NCBI GenBank assembly: GCA_964034945.1
Contig: OZ035961.1
Coordinates: 4,074,001-4,138,000 of the forward strand
Length of the DNA: 64,000 nucleotides
Direction: 5' to 3'
From: Chrysopilus asiliformis
Lineage: Eukaryota > Arthropoda > Insecta > Diptera > Rhagionidae
Positions within the stretch are counted from its first letter, which is position 1. Each line of letters begins with the position of its first letter. Positions 1-9,349 of this stretch are shown here, one piece after another. Under the pieces are notes generated by a model that worked only from the letters and a program-made list of their open reading frames with translations, did not search any database and was not told where the DNA came from. The translations under genes were made by a program, and so were the position numbers.

Positions 1-434
1 TTCACATTACTTACACTCAATTATTTTCAAATGGATATGGTTGGCTTTTGAATGCTTTTAATAAATTAAATGATTGTTTAGTAATATTTGAATTTTATTT
101 ATGAATGGATTTTTCAGTAGTTTCGATTTTATTTAGTTTTGTAATGGCATATTAAGTCGCAAGTTTGGGCAGATGCACGGCTAAGGTGAGTTTTAAGGGT
201 ATGAGGCACAGCGTTCTCAAGGCATAGTTTTCCCCTTTCCCTCCTCCTTTGATCCGAGAAGATGAAGCCGATGTCAGTCCGTTCCAGGCACGATTTTTTT
301 TGTAGTAGATGGCCGTTGAGAGAAGTAGGCAAGATCCCTCCCCACCACTGAGCTAAGCCGGAAGGGAAAAAACCAGCGTGCCTATCCGCCTACCTTCTTA
401 TCAACCCAGAAAGATCTCCCGCCTTCACGCTACA
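1..434 (+). repeat. 5' LTR, 3' portion
   Basis: Bases 1-434 repeat at 8354-8787 with a constant offset of 8353 and no difference that I could see by eye. The LTR ends in TACA at 431-434, the usual CA end. It contains AATAAA at about 61-66. The upstream part, including most or all of U3, lies left of the window. A 67-codon antisense ORF inside (129-332) also appears at 8482-8685 only because the LTR is duplicated. Confidence 0.93.
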
Positions 435-438
435 AAAA

Positions 439-452
439 TGGCGCCCAACGTG
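439..452 (+). other. Primer-binding site, tRNA-Lys type
   Basis: TGGCGCCCAACGTG lies four bases after the LTR end, where minus-strand DNA synthesis should be primed. It matches the complement of the 3' end, including CCA, of insect tRNA-Lys(CUU) as I remember it (…CACGUUGGGCGCCA). The match breaks after 14 bases. The primer identity comes from memory; the position and the TGG start are seen directly. Confidence 0.8.
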
Positions 453-1414
453 TCGCACAGTAGTCCTTCACGGAAAACTCAGACACAAAGCCGAGTCCTT
501 CACGGAAAGTGCTCCCAACCTTTTCCGAAAATGCTAAGGCTTTTCATCCCCAGTTGTCCGTAAATCCACCGTTTTCCCAATTCCATATCAGGCAATTTTT
601 TTTGTCTATTATCAAAATTTTTTATCGTTACAATAGTTCAGAGTTCCTAGTCCGTTCGTTTTTAGCTCAGTTCCTTCATCTTCTCATTTTTTTTAAATTT
701 TGAAATGCTACGGTTGAGTGGTGCATCGTGAGTCCCGGGGCATAAAGCTTTTAAGCGATGTGATACTCGCGTTTGCCACGATGTCAACCAAGAAACAGTA
801 GTAAGTTCGGAATAAGAATGTTGTCTAAAGAATAGCACCGCGAATATGTTGTGTCCCGTGTAGATGATTAACATCAACACGCGTTTGCCAACATATTCTT
901 CGCGACGAACAGAAATTAATAAGCGATGTAGTAATTGGCTGGAGTCCCAAAACATTATCATAATTGTGTTGCGTTTGCCTAGTACAATTACTAATCAGTA
1001 AACAAGTTAAATGATTGATTCGATAGTATACATAGTAGAGTAATGAATTTTCTCCTGTAATTTTAATAACGCCTTGTGAAAAAGCTGTTCTTCGCCCTGT
1101 AAATGAACTTTTGGTTTTTGTATCTGCCCAATTTTTATGAAAATTGTTGAAAGGAAAAGAAAAAAAAAGAACGTATCGAATATTGTTGGAAAACTTTAAC
1201 GTTTAATTAATTTTAAAGTTTATAGTACAAGTTTTGTTAATTCTTGCTGAAATTGGGTGCAAGATTGGTTTGATAGTATTTTATGGTATTTATTTTATTG
1301 TATTTATTATATTTATTATTATTGTGTTAAGATTGTGAGTAAAAATTTAATTATTAGTAAATTACATTATCGGGACATAAAAATAGTTATCCGAAATCGC
1401 CTTATAAGTAGGGG
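453..1414 (+). other. Retrotransposon leader (5' untranslated region)
   Basis: Nearly 1 kb between the primer site and gag. It has only short ORFs in unrelated frames, which I treat as noise. A short sequence containing TCCTTCACGGAAA occurs twice, near 465 and 499. Packaging signals would be expected here in this class, but none can be recognised by eye. Confidence 0.6.
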
Positions 1415-3037
1415 ATGTCTACAGACAAAACGCAAAAGATAATAAAAGCGGTCAAAGTGCGAAGAAGTTTGAGTTTTGACGAGAATAGGCCGACCACTAG
1501 GTCAATGAGTAAGTCGTTAAATTTATCCAGGAATCTTTCAAATATGCCTTTAGAGCGCTCTCCTCTCCCGAGTACGAGTGCATCTGCACAGGACACAGGC
1601 ACGGGTAATGGGGAAGAAAATGTAGACCCAGAAGTAGCAAATAACAATAACAGTTTGGGTGAGGACCGTCCGGAAGTTAGTCTAATTAATCCTTCAAATG
1701 ATCGAGCAAATGCACTGTCCTCGAATATAAACTTATCGGCAGAAATTTTACAGCTTAAATCATCCCTCTTAGAATCCATGCGTACGGAAGTAGGAATATC
1801 CCAGTCAAATATTGTCACATCGTTGCGGGAAGAATTACGTTTATGTGTGGGAAATGCTATAGCAGGGTTGCGACAGGAACTGGTTTCTACTAATTCCACA
1901 CCACCTCCAACACATATTCCACAGGTGGGAGTTAGCGGACATATTAGTCAGGCAGGGAATTTTAACAGTAGACCAGAACCGCAAGTTACTCAAACAATGC
2001 CAATGAGTTCTAGAGTGACTAATTCTGAAATAGCTTCTGATGGCTCCCATGGGACAAATTTTCTAGCACAGATGCAACTGTTGCAAAACCTCCTTCACCA
2101 AAATCAACCGCCATCAATAACTCCTCCAAACCCATATAATAATAATTATTCAGAGGCTGGGTATAATAGGTTCAATAGGTTAAAGCTAGATAAATGGGGA
2201 ATATGTTTCGATGGTACAACGAACAAAATGACCATTGAGGACTTCATATTCCAAGTAGAGTACTTACAAAACAGTTATAAAACTCCTTGGAATGAAGTCA
2301 TAGCCAATTTTCATTTGCTATTGCAAGGAAATGCGCGTACATGGCTGTGGCAACATTTGCGACTAAAACAATCAAATACTTGGCCCGAACTTCGCTTGGC
2401 TCTGTTAGGTCAATTTAAATCTACCGAAAACGACTTCGAAATCATCGGTAAGATGCTAGAAAAAAAGCAGCAGCCACATGAAAGTTTTGATGAGTTTTTC
2501 GCGGAAATGTTGCGAATTCGTAGTAGAATGCGAGTACCGATTGGCGACAGTGAAATAATATCCTTAATTAAACGTAATCTCAAACCATGGCTGACACGGT
2601 TTGTTTATCCGATGACGATTCACACCCTAGATCAGTTGAAAGAAGCTTGTCGCACAACTGAAAACACTTTTTCAAATATGGATGTGAACCGTACTCGAAA
2701 CATTCCCCCGGTCGCGAGAAAAGTTAATGAGATCAACTACGGTGATTACCAGGACGAGTACTCCGGCAACGAACCATATGTGGAAGCTTTCAACAGAATG
2801 TCGAGTAACAAACCTGCTAATTCAATTTCCAATGCGGAAAGAAGAGAGTTTAAGTGTTGGAATTGTAAGAAACCTGGGCACGCTTTCATGGATTGTGTAG
2901 AGCCACGAAATATATTCTGTTACAAATGTGGCACCGATAATGTTGTACCACGGAATTGTCCAAAGTGCAAGGAAAACTTGAAGCGGGACGCAAACATGCC
3001 GGGATGCTCGCGTCAGACGCAAACACACCCGGAATAA
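1415..3037 (+). CDS. gag: Gag-like structural protein with zinc knuckle
   Basis: A 540-residue Gag that would form the virus-like particle and bind the element's RNA. The first about 200 residues are polar, Ser/Asn-rich and of low complexity. A capsid-like helical region follows at about 250-430, with the sequence family pattern F.G…L..FI..V……W…..N..LLL.G.AR.W. Near the C-terminus is a CCHC knuckle, C481-x2-C484-x4-H489-x4-C494. A second cysteine cluster (C502, C505, C515, C518) has Val510 where a knuckle would have His, so it is atypical. The start ATG at 1415 follows the leader directly and is the first ATG of the long frame. The ORF overlaps pol by 82 bases and pol lies in the -1 frame, so pol is probably made by frameshifting. 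I see no canonical XXXYYYZ slippery heptamer in the overlap. Confidence 0.9.
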   Translation: MSTDKTQKIIKAVKVRRSLSFDENRPTTRSMSKSLNLSRNLSNMPLERSPLPSTSASAQDTGTGNGEENVDPEVANNNNSLGEDRPEVSLINPSNDRANALSSNINLSAEILQLKSSLLESMRTEVGISQSNIVTSLREELRLCVGNAIAGLRQELVSTNSTPPPTHIPQVGVSGHISQAGNFNSRPEPQVTQTMPMSSRVTNSEIASDGSHGTNFLAQMQLLQNLLHQNQPPSITPPNPYNNNYSEAGYNRFNRLKLDKWGICFDGTTNKMTIEDFIFQVEYLQNSYKTPWNEVIANFHLLLQGNARTWLWQHLRLKQSNTWPELRLALLGQFKSTENDFEIIGKMLEKKQQPHESFDEFFAEMLRIRSRMRVPIGDSEIISLIKRNLKPWLTRFVYPMTIHTLDQLKEACRTTENTFSNMDVNRTRNIPPVARKVNEINYGDYQDEYSGNEPYVEAFNRMSSNKPANSISNAERREFKCWNCKKPGHAFMDCVEPRNIFCYKCGTDNVVPRNCPKCKENLKRDANMPGCSRQTQTHPE

Positions 3038-4932
3038 TTCAATCCTCTTACAATAGCCCAAATTTGAATTCAAAAATAATAGATATTCCTAAATCACCCA
3101 AAAGTATACTCACTAACACTACAATTGTCAGTAATACAGAACCTATTCTCAATTCTCAAAATAGTATTAAGCCGTACCATGTCCGATTGCGCGAATATCA
3201 AGCTATTCGTCAAAGAATATTTGATACCCCTGATGAAGAGTTTGGCAAAATATACCCGAATCCTTTATCTAAAAATGCGTCTAAGGCCCGATCAAGATTC
3301 ATAGATCGCCGAAATATCAGAAAATCTATTTCAAGCACGACCTTAGATTTATCGTCAGATTTGCGTCCGTACGCAAAGATAAAAATTTTGCATTTAGAAC
3401 TAGTCGGATTGCTTGATAGTGGCGCTAACATTTCTTGCCTAGGGAAAAATGGGCTTAACATTATTAAAGAATTGAACCTAAGCTTGATCAATTACAAATC
3501 TCGAGTGCGAACCGCAGATGGTAATGGCCAGATGATAGTTGGGAAAATACGTGTTCCGGTTACATACAAGTCACAAACGGAAATAATAACTTTTTATGTA
3601 GTCCCTAATTTGGAACAAGAGGTTTACTTAGGCATTGATTTCTGGCGTGTTTTTAATTTAGCGCCACACCTAATTAGCGCATTAAACGTTGTCAACGAAA
3701 ACGTAGAGCCACCCGAGAATCCGGATATACATGTTCTCACTACTCTACAACGAAACCAGCTAGAAATTATTACAGATAAGTTTTTGTGTTCCACAAAATT
3801 TGGCTTGGGTCAAACCGCGTTGGAGGAACACACTATAGAGACAGGTAACGCAGTTCCAATCAAACAGAAGCACTACCCCGTTTCCCCAGCCGTGCAAGTC
3901 CTTCTGTATGAGGAACTGGATAGGATGATCTCACTCGGTGTCATTGAGGAGAGTCAAAGTCCATGGAGTTCGCCAGTGGTGCTTATCCGGAAACCGGGTA
4001 AGAATCGACTGTGCTTGGACTCTCGAAAACTCAATGAACTCACGGAGAAAGACGCCTATCCTCTTCCTCATATAGATGGACTTCTCAGCCGCCTGCAGGA
4101 TACTCATTATATATCCAGCATCGATTTAAAAGATGCATTTTGGCAAATCCCGCTGGAGAAACGGAGTAGAGAGAAGACGGCGTTTACTATCCCGGGACGC
4201 CCCCTTTATCAATTCAAAGTCATGTGCTTTGGTTTGTGCAACAGCCCGCAACGACTTTGCAGGCTCATGGATAAAGTGGTGCCGTCTCGGCTTAGGGACA
4301 ATGTCTTCGTCTATCTGGACGACCTACTTGTCGTATCAGCAGACTTCGAAACCCACCTGAAAGTTTTGGCAGAAGTCGCTGACTGTTTGAGAACGGCCAA
4401 CCTGACTATCAACATTAAAAAGTCTCGTTTTTGTTGTAGGAGATTGCCATATCTCGGTTATATAATTGGGGAAGGGGAGCTAAAAACAAACCCGGATAAA
4501 ATCGACGCCATCCAAAAGTTTCCAATACCATCTACGGCACGTCAGTTGCGCAGGTTTTTGGGAATGACGGGATGGTATAGGAAGTTTGTGAACAATTATG
4601 CTACCATCTCCGCACCCCTCACGGAATGCCTGAAAAAGGCCAAGAAATTTGTCATCACACCGGAAGCGAAAAAGGCGTTTGATGAACTCAAAATGGCTTT
4701 AACAACGGCACCAGTTCTCACGCATCCAGATTTTCACCGAGAATTTTTCGTCCAGTGTGATGCTTCGTCAACCGGGATTGGAGCTGTTCTGTTTCAACAA
4801 AATGATAGTGGTGAGGAAAGAGTAATTGCCTACATTTCGAAAAAGCTAAATAAATGTCAGGCTAATTATTCGGTTACTGAACGCGAATGCCTAGCGGCCG
4901 TCACAGCTTCAGAAATTTCGGCAATATATTGA
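2956..4932 (+). CDS. pol: Pol, first part: protease, reverse transcriptase, start of RNase H
   Basis: Residues counted from 2956. An aspartic protease motif (LLDSGANISC, D154) comes first. Reverse transcriptase follows, with catalytic D390 in SSIDLKDAF and YLDD at 453-456, and the FGLCNSPQ motif between them. The connection LRRFLGMTGWYRKFV follows, then RNase H with D602 in QCDASSTGIGAVL and a TERECLA motif. The frame ends at TGA 4930-4932 while still inside RNase H; the rest continues in another frame from about 4910. The nominal first codon at 2956 is TTG inside the gag overlap, so this is not a real initiation site. The frame is entered from gag. The product would be a polyprotein that copies element RNA to DNA in the particle. 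Confidence 0.92.
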   Translation: MSKVQGKLEAGRKHAGMLASDANTPGIIQSSYNSPNLNSKIIDIPKSPKSILTNTTIVSNTEPILNSQNSIKPYHVRLREYQAIRQRIFDTPDEEFGKIYPNPLSKNASKARSRFIDRRNIRKSISSTTLDLSSDLRPYAKIKILHLELVGLLDSGANISCLGKNGLNIIKELNLSLINYKSRVRTADGNGQMIVGKIRVPVTYKSQTEIITFYVVPNLEQEVYLGIDFWRVFNLAPHLISALNVVNENVEPPENPDIHVLTTLQRNQLEIITDKFLCSTKFGLGQTALEEHTIETGNAVPIKQKHYPVSPAVQVLLYEELDRMISLGVIEESQSPWSSPVVLIRKPGKNRLCLDSRKLNELTEKDAYPLPHIDGLLSRLQDTHYISSIDLKDAFWQIPLEKRSREKTAFTIPGRPLYQFKVMCFGLCNSPQRLCRLMDKVVPSRLRDNVFVYLDDLLVVSADFETHLKVLAEVADCLRTANLTINIKKSRFCCRRLPYLGYIIGEGELKTNPDKIDAIQKFPIPSTARQLRRFLGMTGWYRKFVNNYATISAPLTECLKKAKKFVITPEAKKAFDELKMALTTAPVLTHPDFHREFFVQCDASSTGIGAVLFQQNDSGEERVIAYISKKLNKCQANYSVTERECLAAVTASEISAIY

Positions 4933-4936
4933 AGGC
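4900..4936 (+). other. Frame break inside RNase H
   Basis: After the TERECLA motif, RNase H similarity stops in the first pol frame and resumes in the frame of the downstream ORF at about 4910. The shift equals one extra base or two missing bases. Pol of this superfamily is normally one frame through RNase H and integrase, so this is most likely a lesion or an assembly error. A programmed shift in the middle of RNase H would be unusual. Confidence 0.8.
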
Positions 4937-6382
4937 ATGAAGTTCACCATAATAACAGATCATTCCAGTTTAAAATGGCTTATGGGCTTAAAAGATTTAA
5001 GCGGGAGATTAGCTAGATGGAGCTTAAAACTCCAAAGTTTCAGCTTTAAGATCGAACACAGAAAGGGGTCTAAAAATGTGGTTCCAGATACACTTTCCCG
5101 AGCCTTTATGGACAGTATTGTCGAAGACCAAGTTCTAACCGTAGACTTGGAATCCACGGACTTCAAATCGGATGACTATCTACAGCTTGTAGATACAATT
5201 AACAGAAACAAAGAGCGACTACCCGATTTGAAGGTCGTGGATGGCTTTGTGTATAAGCGAACTACTCCATATTCAGGCGATGTGGCAACCGAGGAGTTTG
5301 CATGGAAACTTTGGGTTCCAGCTGGTCTAACTAGTACACTGGTCTCGCGAGCCCATGATTCATTACAGGCTGCACACGGCGGAATGGCCAAAACTCTGTC
5401 TCGAATTAGAGAATATTATTATTGGCCAAACATGGTGACTGAAATCCGGAATTACGTACAAAATTGTTCCGAGTGTAAACAAAACAAGCCACCGAATACA
5501 GTACTTCGTCCGTGTATGGGAAAAGAAATAGTAACGGATCGTCCGTTCCAGAAGCTTTATCTAGACTTCTTAGGTCCCTACCCTCGATCTAAAAACGGAA
5601 ACGCGTTTATATTTATTATCCTGGATCACCAAACTAAATTCGTATTTCTTAAAGCTTTGAGACAGGCAAGTTCAAGTAAAATAATTCCGTATTTAGATGT
5701 CGAAATTTTTAAGAAATATGGCGTACCGGAAATCATACACACCGATAACGGCAAACAATTTGTAGGCAAAGATTTCCAGGCCTTTCTTACGAAATATGGT
5801 GTTAAGCATTGGAAAACGGCAGTATATGCTCCTCAAGCGAATGCGGCCGAACGCGTGAACCAGTCAATTTTATCGGCGATTCGTTGCTACTTAAAAGAAA
5901 ACCAGAAAGAATGGGACGTCCATCTTTCCGATATAGAATGGGCGCTACGCACATCACAACATTCTTCTATCGGGACAACTCCGTATTTCGCGTTGTTTGG
6001 GTGTAACATGATGTCACACGGAACTAGTTATGAAGTTGCGAGGAAGTTAGGTTCGTTAGAAAACTCGGAGTTTCTACATATTCCTAATCATCACCGAATC
6101 GAATTGCTAAGAACAAAACTTAAAGAAAACATGCATACGGCATTCGAAAAAAGATCTTCGTATTATAATTTACGAGCCCGAAAAATTTCTTTTCAACCCG
6201 GTCAAGAAATCTACCGTAGAAATTTTGTGCTAAGCGACAAAGCTAAAAATCTAAACGCGAAGCTATGTCCTAAATTTGTCAAGGGCAGAATTTCGAAGGT
6301 AGTGGGGACGAATATGTATGAAATCCAAGATTGTAGTGGTAAGAAGGTCGGCGTTTACCATGCGAAAGACCTAAAAAGATGA
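4937..6382 (+). CDS. pol: Pol, second part: end of RNase H and integrase
   Basis: Residues counted from the ATG at 4937, which is internal to pol and not a true start. The first about 20 residues complete RNase H (TDHSSLKWL). Integrase follows, with an HHCC zinc module at H140, H147, C177 and C180, including the usual YYWPNM stretch. The catalytic triad is D210 (LYLDFLGPY), D270 (IHTDNGKQF) and E305 (AAERVNQS). A C-terminal module with KFVKGRISKVVGTNMYEIQD resembles the GPY/F region and follows at about 445-465. The ORF ends at 6382, twenty bases before a plus-strand AATAAA. Integrase would insert the cDNA into host DNA. All catalytic residues are present, so the integrase part itself looks intact. 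Confidence 0.92.
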   Translation: MKFTIITDHSSLKWLMGLKDLSGRLARWSLKLQSFSFKIEHRKGSKNVVPDTLSRAFMDSIVEDQVLTVDLESTDFKSDDYLQLVDTINRNKERLPDLKVVDGFVYKRTTPYSGDVATEEFAWKLWVPAGLTSTLVSRAHDSLQAAHGGMAKTLSRIREYYYWPNMVTEIRNYVQNCSECKQNKPPNTVLRPCMGKEIVTDRPFQKLYLDFLGPYPRSKNGNAFIFIILDHQTKFVFLKALRQASSSKIIPYLDVEIFKKYGVPEIIHTDNGKQFVGKDFQAFLTKYGVKHWKTAVYAPQANAAERVNQSILSAIRCYLKENQKEWDVHLSDIEWALRTSQHSSIGTTPYFALFGCNMMSHGTSYEVARKLGSLENSEFLHIPNHHRIELLRTKLKENMHTAFEKRSSYYNLRARKISFQPGQEIYRRNFVLSDKAKNLNAKLCPKFVKGRISKVVGTNMYEIQDCSGKKVGVYHAKDLKR

Positions 6383-6401
6383 AAATATAAATCAAACTCC
6401 G

Positions 6402-6407
6402 AATAAA
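6402..6407 (+). promoter_or_regulatory. Plus-strand AATAAA after pol
   Basis: AATAAA lies 20 bases after the pol stop, far upstream of the 3' LTR. Use of this site would shorten the genomic RNA. It sits only about 25 bases from an AATAAA on the opposite strand (6430-6435), so the two signals face each other. Confidence 0.4.
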
Positions 6408-6429
6408 GTTAAATGAAAATGTTACCAAC

Positions 6430-7425
6430 TTTATTGAGTCTACCTTTCTTACTCGAGGTGTCAATTGCAAAGATTCACCCGGCTAGCTGCATAAAGTGGG
6501 TTCTTCCCCACGTTGTTCTAGTTGTCAGCACATACTCCGGCAGATGTGTTTTCAAGATTTTCACCTCCGCTTCAGCCCGTCGAAAACCCTGATGTTGTAG
6601 CATCCGCCTGAAACACAACAGCAAAGTATTAATTAAACAGGAAAAAAATGAAAATGGAAATACTTAGCTCAGGTGGCTCCTACAGATGACACTCGCGGGT
6701 CCGTCCGTAGTAATTCCGGTCTCTCGCGGGATCTTCGTCCGTTAGGCAGTCTGAATCGATGTGCGAGGCTCGCTCAGCTCTTCCGAAGGTAACAGGATAC
6801 CTAAAAACTCACACCGCAAAGCATTAGAAACGAATTATGCTAAATTTGTTTTGATTTGCTAATCAAAACAAATGCTTTACCTGGTAGTTAGGTCCATAAA
6901 TATCTGTTCTCTGGAGTATCTCGGCGATCCCGCACATATGAGACATTCCCGCGGTGTTCAAGGAGTTCCTTGTGTGGTATCCTGAAATAAAATAAGGAAT
7001 ATTAGCAAATCTAATAGAATAAAATATTTATAATCCTACCTGTTGCTGTGTATTTCTCATGATCGTTTGACAGATGGATTGTTTATTGTCAATGGGGGGA
7101 TATTATCCTAAATGGATCAAATTTTGTTGACTTACCTGTAACAATTTTCGCCAGATGTCACTTACGGCGATTAAAAGATTTTGGGGAGTTTTTCAAAATT
7201 TGACTATTCACGGTTGAAGTAGTTGCTGTTGGGATTTGAGCTCGACAAGTTCGAGAAACATAAAAATTTTAAGTTTAAAAGTTTAGTGAAGTGATTGCTA
7301 AAGGGAAAGAGTAGGTTTTTGGTAGTATTAGTTAGTGTGCGGAAAATTAATTTGAACTTGTTTAACAGCCGAATTGAATGAGCGTCAACGACTTTTCTTG
7401 GTCTGGAGGCAGCAAGATTAGCCAC
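6430..7425 (-). pseudogene. Antisense, intron-containing gene-like structure inside the retrotransposon
   Basis: Read on the minus strand, from 7425 down. An ATG ORF of 73 codons starts at 7425. A donor CAG|GTAAGT follows at 7136/7135. A donor CAG|GTAGGA is at 7040/7039, with acceptor TTTATTTCAG ending at 6982 (58-bp intron). A 101-base exon, 6981-6881, is open in one frame and ends CAG|GTAAAG. The acceptor GAGTTTTTAG ends at 6801 (80-bp intron). An exon from 6800 ends at 6684 (GTAGGA) or 6664 (GTATTT), with acceptor TTGTGTTTCAG ending at 6608. The last exon runs from 6607 to a TGA at 6477-6475, and AATAAA is at 6435-6430. The last two exons join in one open frame of 82 codons. The exon before them does not join in phase, so the gene may be damaged or my splice choice wrong. 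I do not recognise the product. Introns antisense to the genomic RNA cannot be removed during retrotransposition, which would explain their survival. It could be a captured host fragment or an accessory gene of the element. Confidence 0.5.
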
Positions 7426-8353
7426 AAAGGACGAATGGGTGAAAACTTAATACAAGTATTGTATAATTAATTTTATTAAACCTCCCGAAGATATTTCAAT
7501 ACTTAGATAGTCCTCATTCGGTCTTTCCCTTCAAATTATTAAATTTGTTAAATTCGTTAAAATCCTTTTACAATCTGTAAAAGTACAAAATTTCGAATTT
7601 TTCGTCGAACTAAGAGTAATATTCAAAGCCAGTTGGATTACGCTTAAGCGTCTCTGGCACCCACCTAAAAAGGGAAATATTTATGCAATCACCAAAAGTA
7701 AAAAGTCGTCGCATAAGTTTTGATATAACAGATAATTTCATCGAGCAGTTACACTTTGAGTTCAATTCGGTTGGGACACTGAGTCATCATATTGAAGGGA
7801 CAAAGCGAAACAGAAACTCCCCAGTTCCGCTCGAATCCTATGATTCATAGTCACCGAAACAACGTTTAGATCTTCTATTAGCTTCCCGTTTAAATTTTAA
7901 ATAGCTTATAAGCTTTATTGTGTTTTTTTCTAACGTACTTTTTTTATTCTAATTCTTTTTTTTTGATTCTAATTTTTTTAAAGCTAACATTTTTTTTTTG
8001 TGAATTATCACCACTTATTCCGCGTCATAATTTAAATTTTTTTATACCTCGATTTTCAATTTTGAATACAAATACGATTTTTTTTTCTCTGAGCTCAAAG
8101 AAATATTACCTTTTATCCTTTTCGTCGACCAGCACATATTTTATGCTTTTAATTTTGGTGGTTATAATCGATTTGGTTTTTTTTATGTATTTTCTCCGAC
8201 AGTCATTTTTTTTTGTCATTTTATTTAATTTTAGGTTCAAATATTTCTGATTTGTTATGTACAAATATTTGTTCCAATATTTAATATTAAGATTTTTTCA
8301 ACAATATTTGTCCTATATTTTATATATATATATTTTTTAAACTAATTTGAGTT
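7426..8353. other. AT-rich region before the identified 3' LTR segment
   Basis: No coding feature. It must contain the polypurine tract and the start of the 3' LTR, since the LTR extends left of base 1 in the 5' copy. Purine-rich candidates are at about 7667-7677 (AAAAAGGGAAA) and 7794-7815. A TGT that could open the LTR is at 8253, but no polypurine tract precedes it. A TATA-rich run at about 8317-8333 could serve the LTR promoter. The 110-codon ORF at 7918-8250 is Phe/Ser-rich, as expected from T-rich DNA. Confidence 0.5.
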
Positions 8354-8787
8354 TTCACATTACTTACACTCAATTATTTTCAAATGGATATGGTTGGCTT
8401 TTGAATGCTTTTAATAAATTAAATGATTGTTTAGTAATATTTGAATTTTATTTATGAATGGATTTTTCAGTAGTTTCGATTTTATTTAGTTTTGTAATGG
8501 CATATTAAGTCGCAAGTTTGGGCAGATGCACGGCTAAGGTGAGTTTTAAGGGTATGAGGCACAGCGTTCTCAAGGCATAGTTTTCCCCTTTCCCTCCTCC
8601 TTTGATCCGAGAAGATGAAGCCGATGTCAGTCCGTTCCAGGCACGATTTTTTTTGTAGTAGATGGCCGTTGAGAGAAGTAGGCAAGATCCCTCCCCACCA
8701 CTGAGCTAAGCCGGAAGGGAAAAAACCAGCGTGCCTATCCGCCTACCTTCTTATCAACCCAGAAAGATCTCCCGCCTTCACGCTACA
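8354..8787 (+). repeat. 3' LTR, portion matching the 5' copy
   Basis: It matches 1-434 with no visible difference and ends in TACA at 8784-8787, after which similarity to the 5' side stops. AATAAA at about 8414 is the likely genomic poly(A) signal. The LTR's own left end lies upstream and was not resolved. Confidence 0.93.
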
Positions 8788-9349
8788 GTACATCATAGAC
8801 TGCTTACAGCTTGATATCTGCTTCTATGTAAAATTAAAGTATGATGTAAAGAGGTTTTCGTTCTTGATTTAGGATTTTTGTCGGGAATGGTTTTTGTTTA
8901 TAAAAATCCACAATTTTTATTTTATTTTATTTTTTTTGTGGGAATATACAAAACAACAATATGACTTTCAACCAGCTAAAATTGGTTATACTAGAGAAAT
9001 CCTTTTTCAGCTTTGCGAAATCTCATATTTAGGGGAAAGCCTCGTACCTTGGCCCGAGTGTCATTAAGGATAAAATGTAACATTTCTACAAAAACACCAT
9101 TTTATGAATTTTAGAGTATTCCTATGCGAGTTTCCTTCTCCTGTTTCTAATCGTCGGCAAAGCCTTTTTTTTGTGTGGATATATTAGCTTTAATTCATTT
9201 TTGCATCCATTTAATGGGTAATTTCGAATCTTTTAAATTGTATTGCAATAGTGACAGTATTGTACCTTGGAAAGTTCTCATGACGGAGACCGTCAGTACG
9301 GGGCTAGATAGAAACTTTCTAACCTGCATGGATTTCGTTTCCAGCCCAA
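8788..9349. other. Flanking DNA, no feature seen
   Basis: AT-rich DNA to the right of the LTR element. No ORF with recognisable content, no tRNA and no clear repeat seen. Confidence 0.5.

Larger units (their letters stand above)
1..8787 (+). mobile_element. Ty3/gypsy LTR retrotransposon, 5' end outside window
   Basis: An LTR retrotransposon in sense orientation. Order: partial 5' LTR (1-434), primer-binding site (439-452), leader, gag (1415-3037), pol in two ORFs (2956-4932 and 4937-6382), a non-pol region with antisense gene-like exons (about 6430-7425), AT-rich DNA and the 3' LTR (ends 8787). The PR-RT-RNaseH-IN order with integrase last is that of Ty3/gypsy (Metaviridae). The two LTR copies look identical over the comparable 434 bases, which implies recent insertion. 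Pol is frame-broken in RNase H, so this copy is probably defective. No env ORF is present on the plus strand. The target-site duplication cannot be read because the left end lies outside the window; the bases after the 3' LTR are GTAC. I did not assign a clade. Confidence 0.95.

Noticed and set aside
129..332. Conserved 67-codon ORF present twice (also 8482-8685)
   Set aside because: Identical only because it lies in the LTRs; no coding evidence.
1402..1899. 165-codon minus-strand ORF
   Set aside because: Shadow of gag on the opposite strand; no motif of its own.
8253..8260. TGTTATGT as the exact start of the 3' LTR
   Set aside because: No polypurine tract directly upstream, and the 5' copy is outside the window, so it cannot be confirmed.
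6383..8353. Possible env gene in the retrotransposon
   Set aside because: No plus-strand ORF of useful length after integrase.
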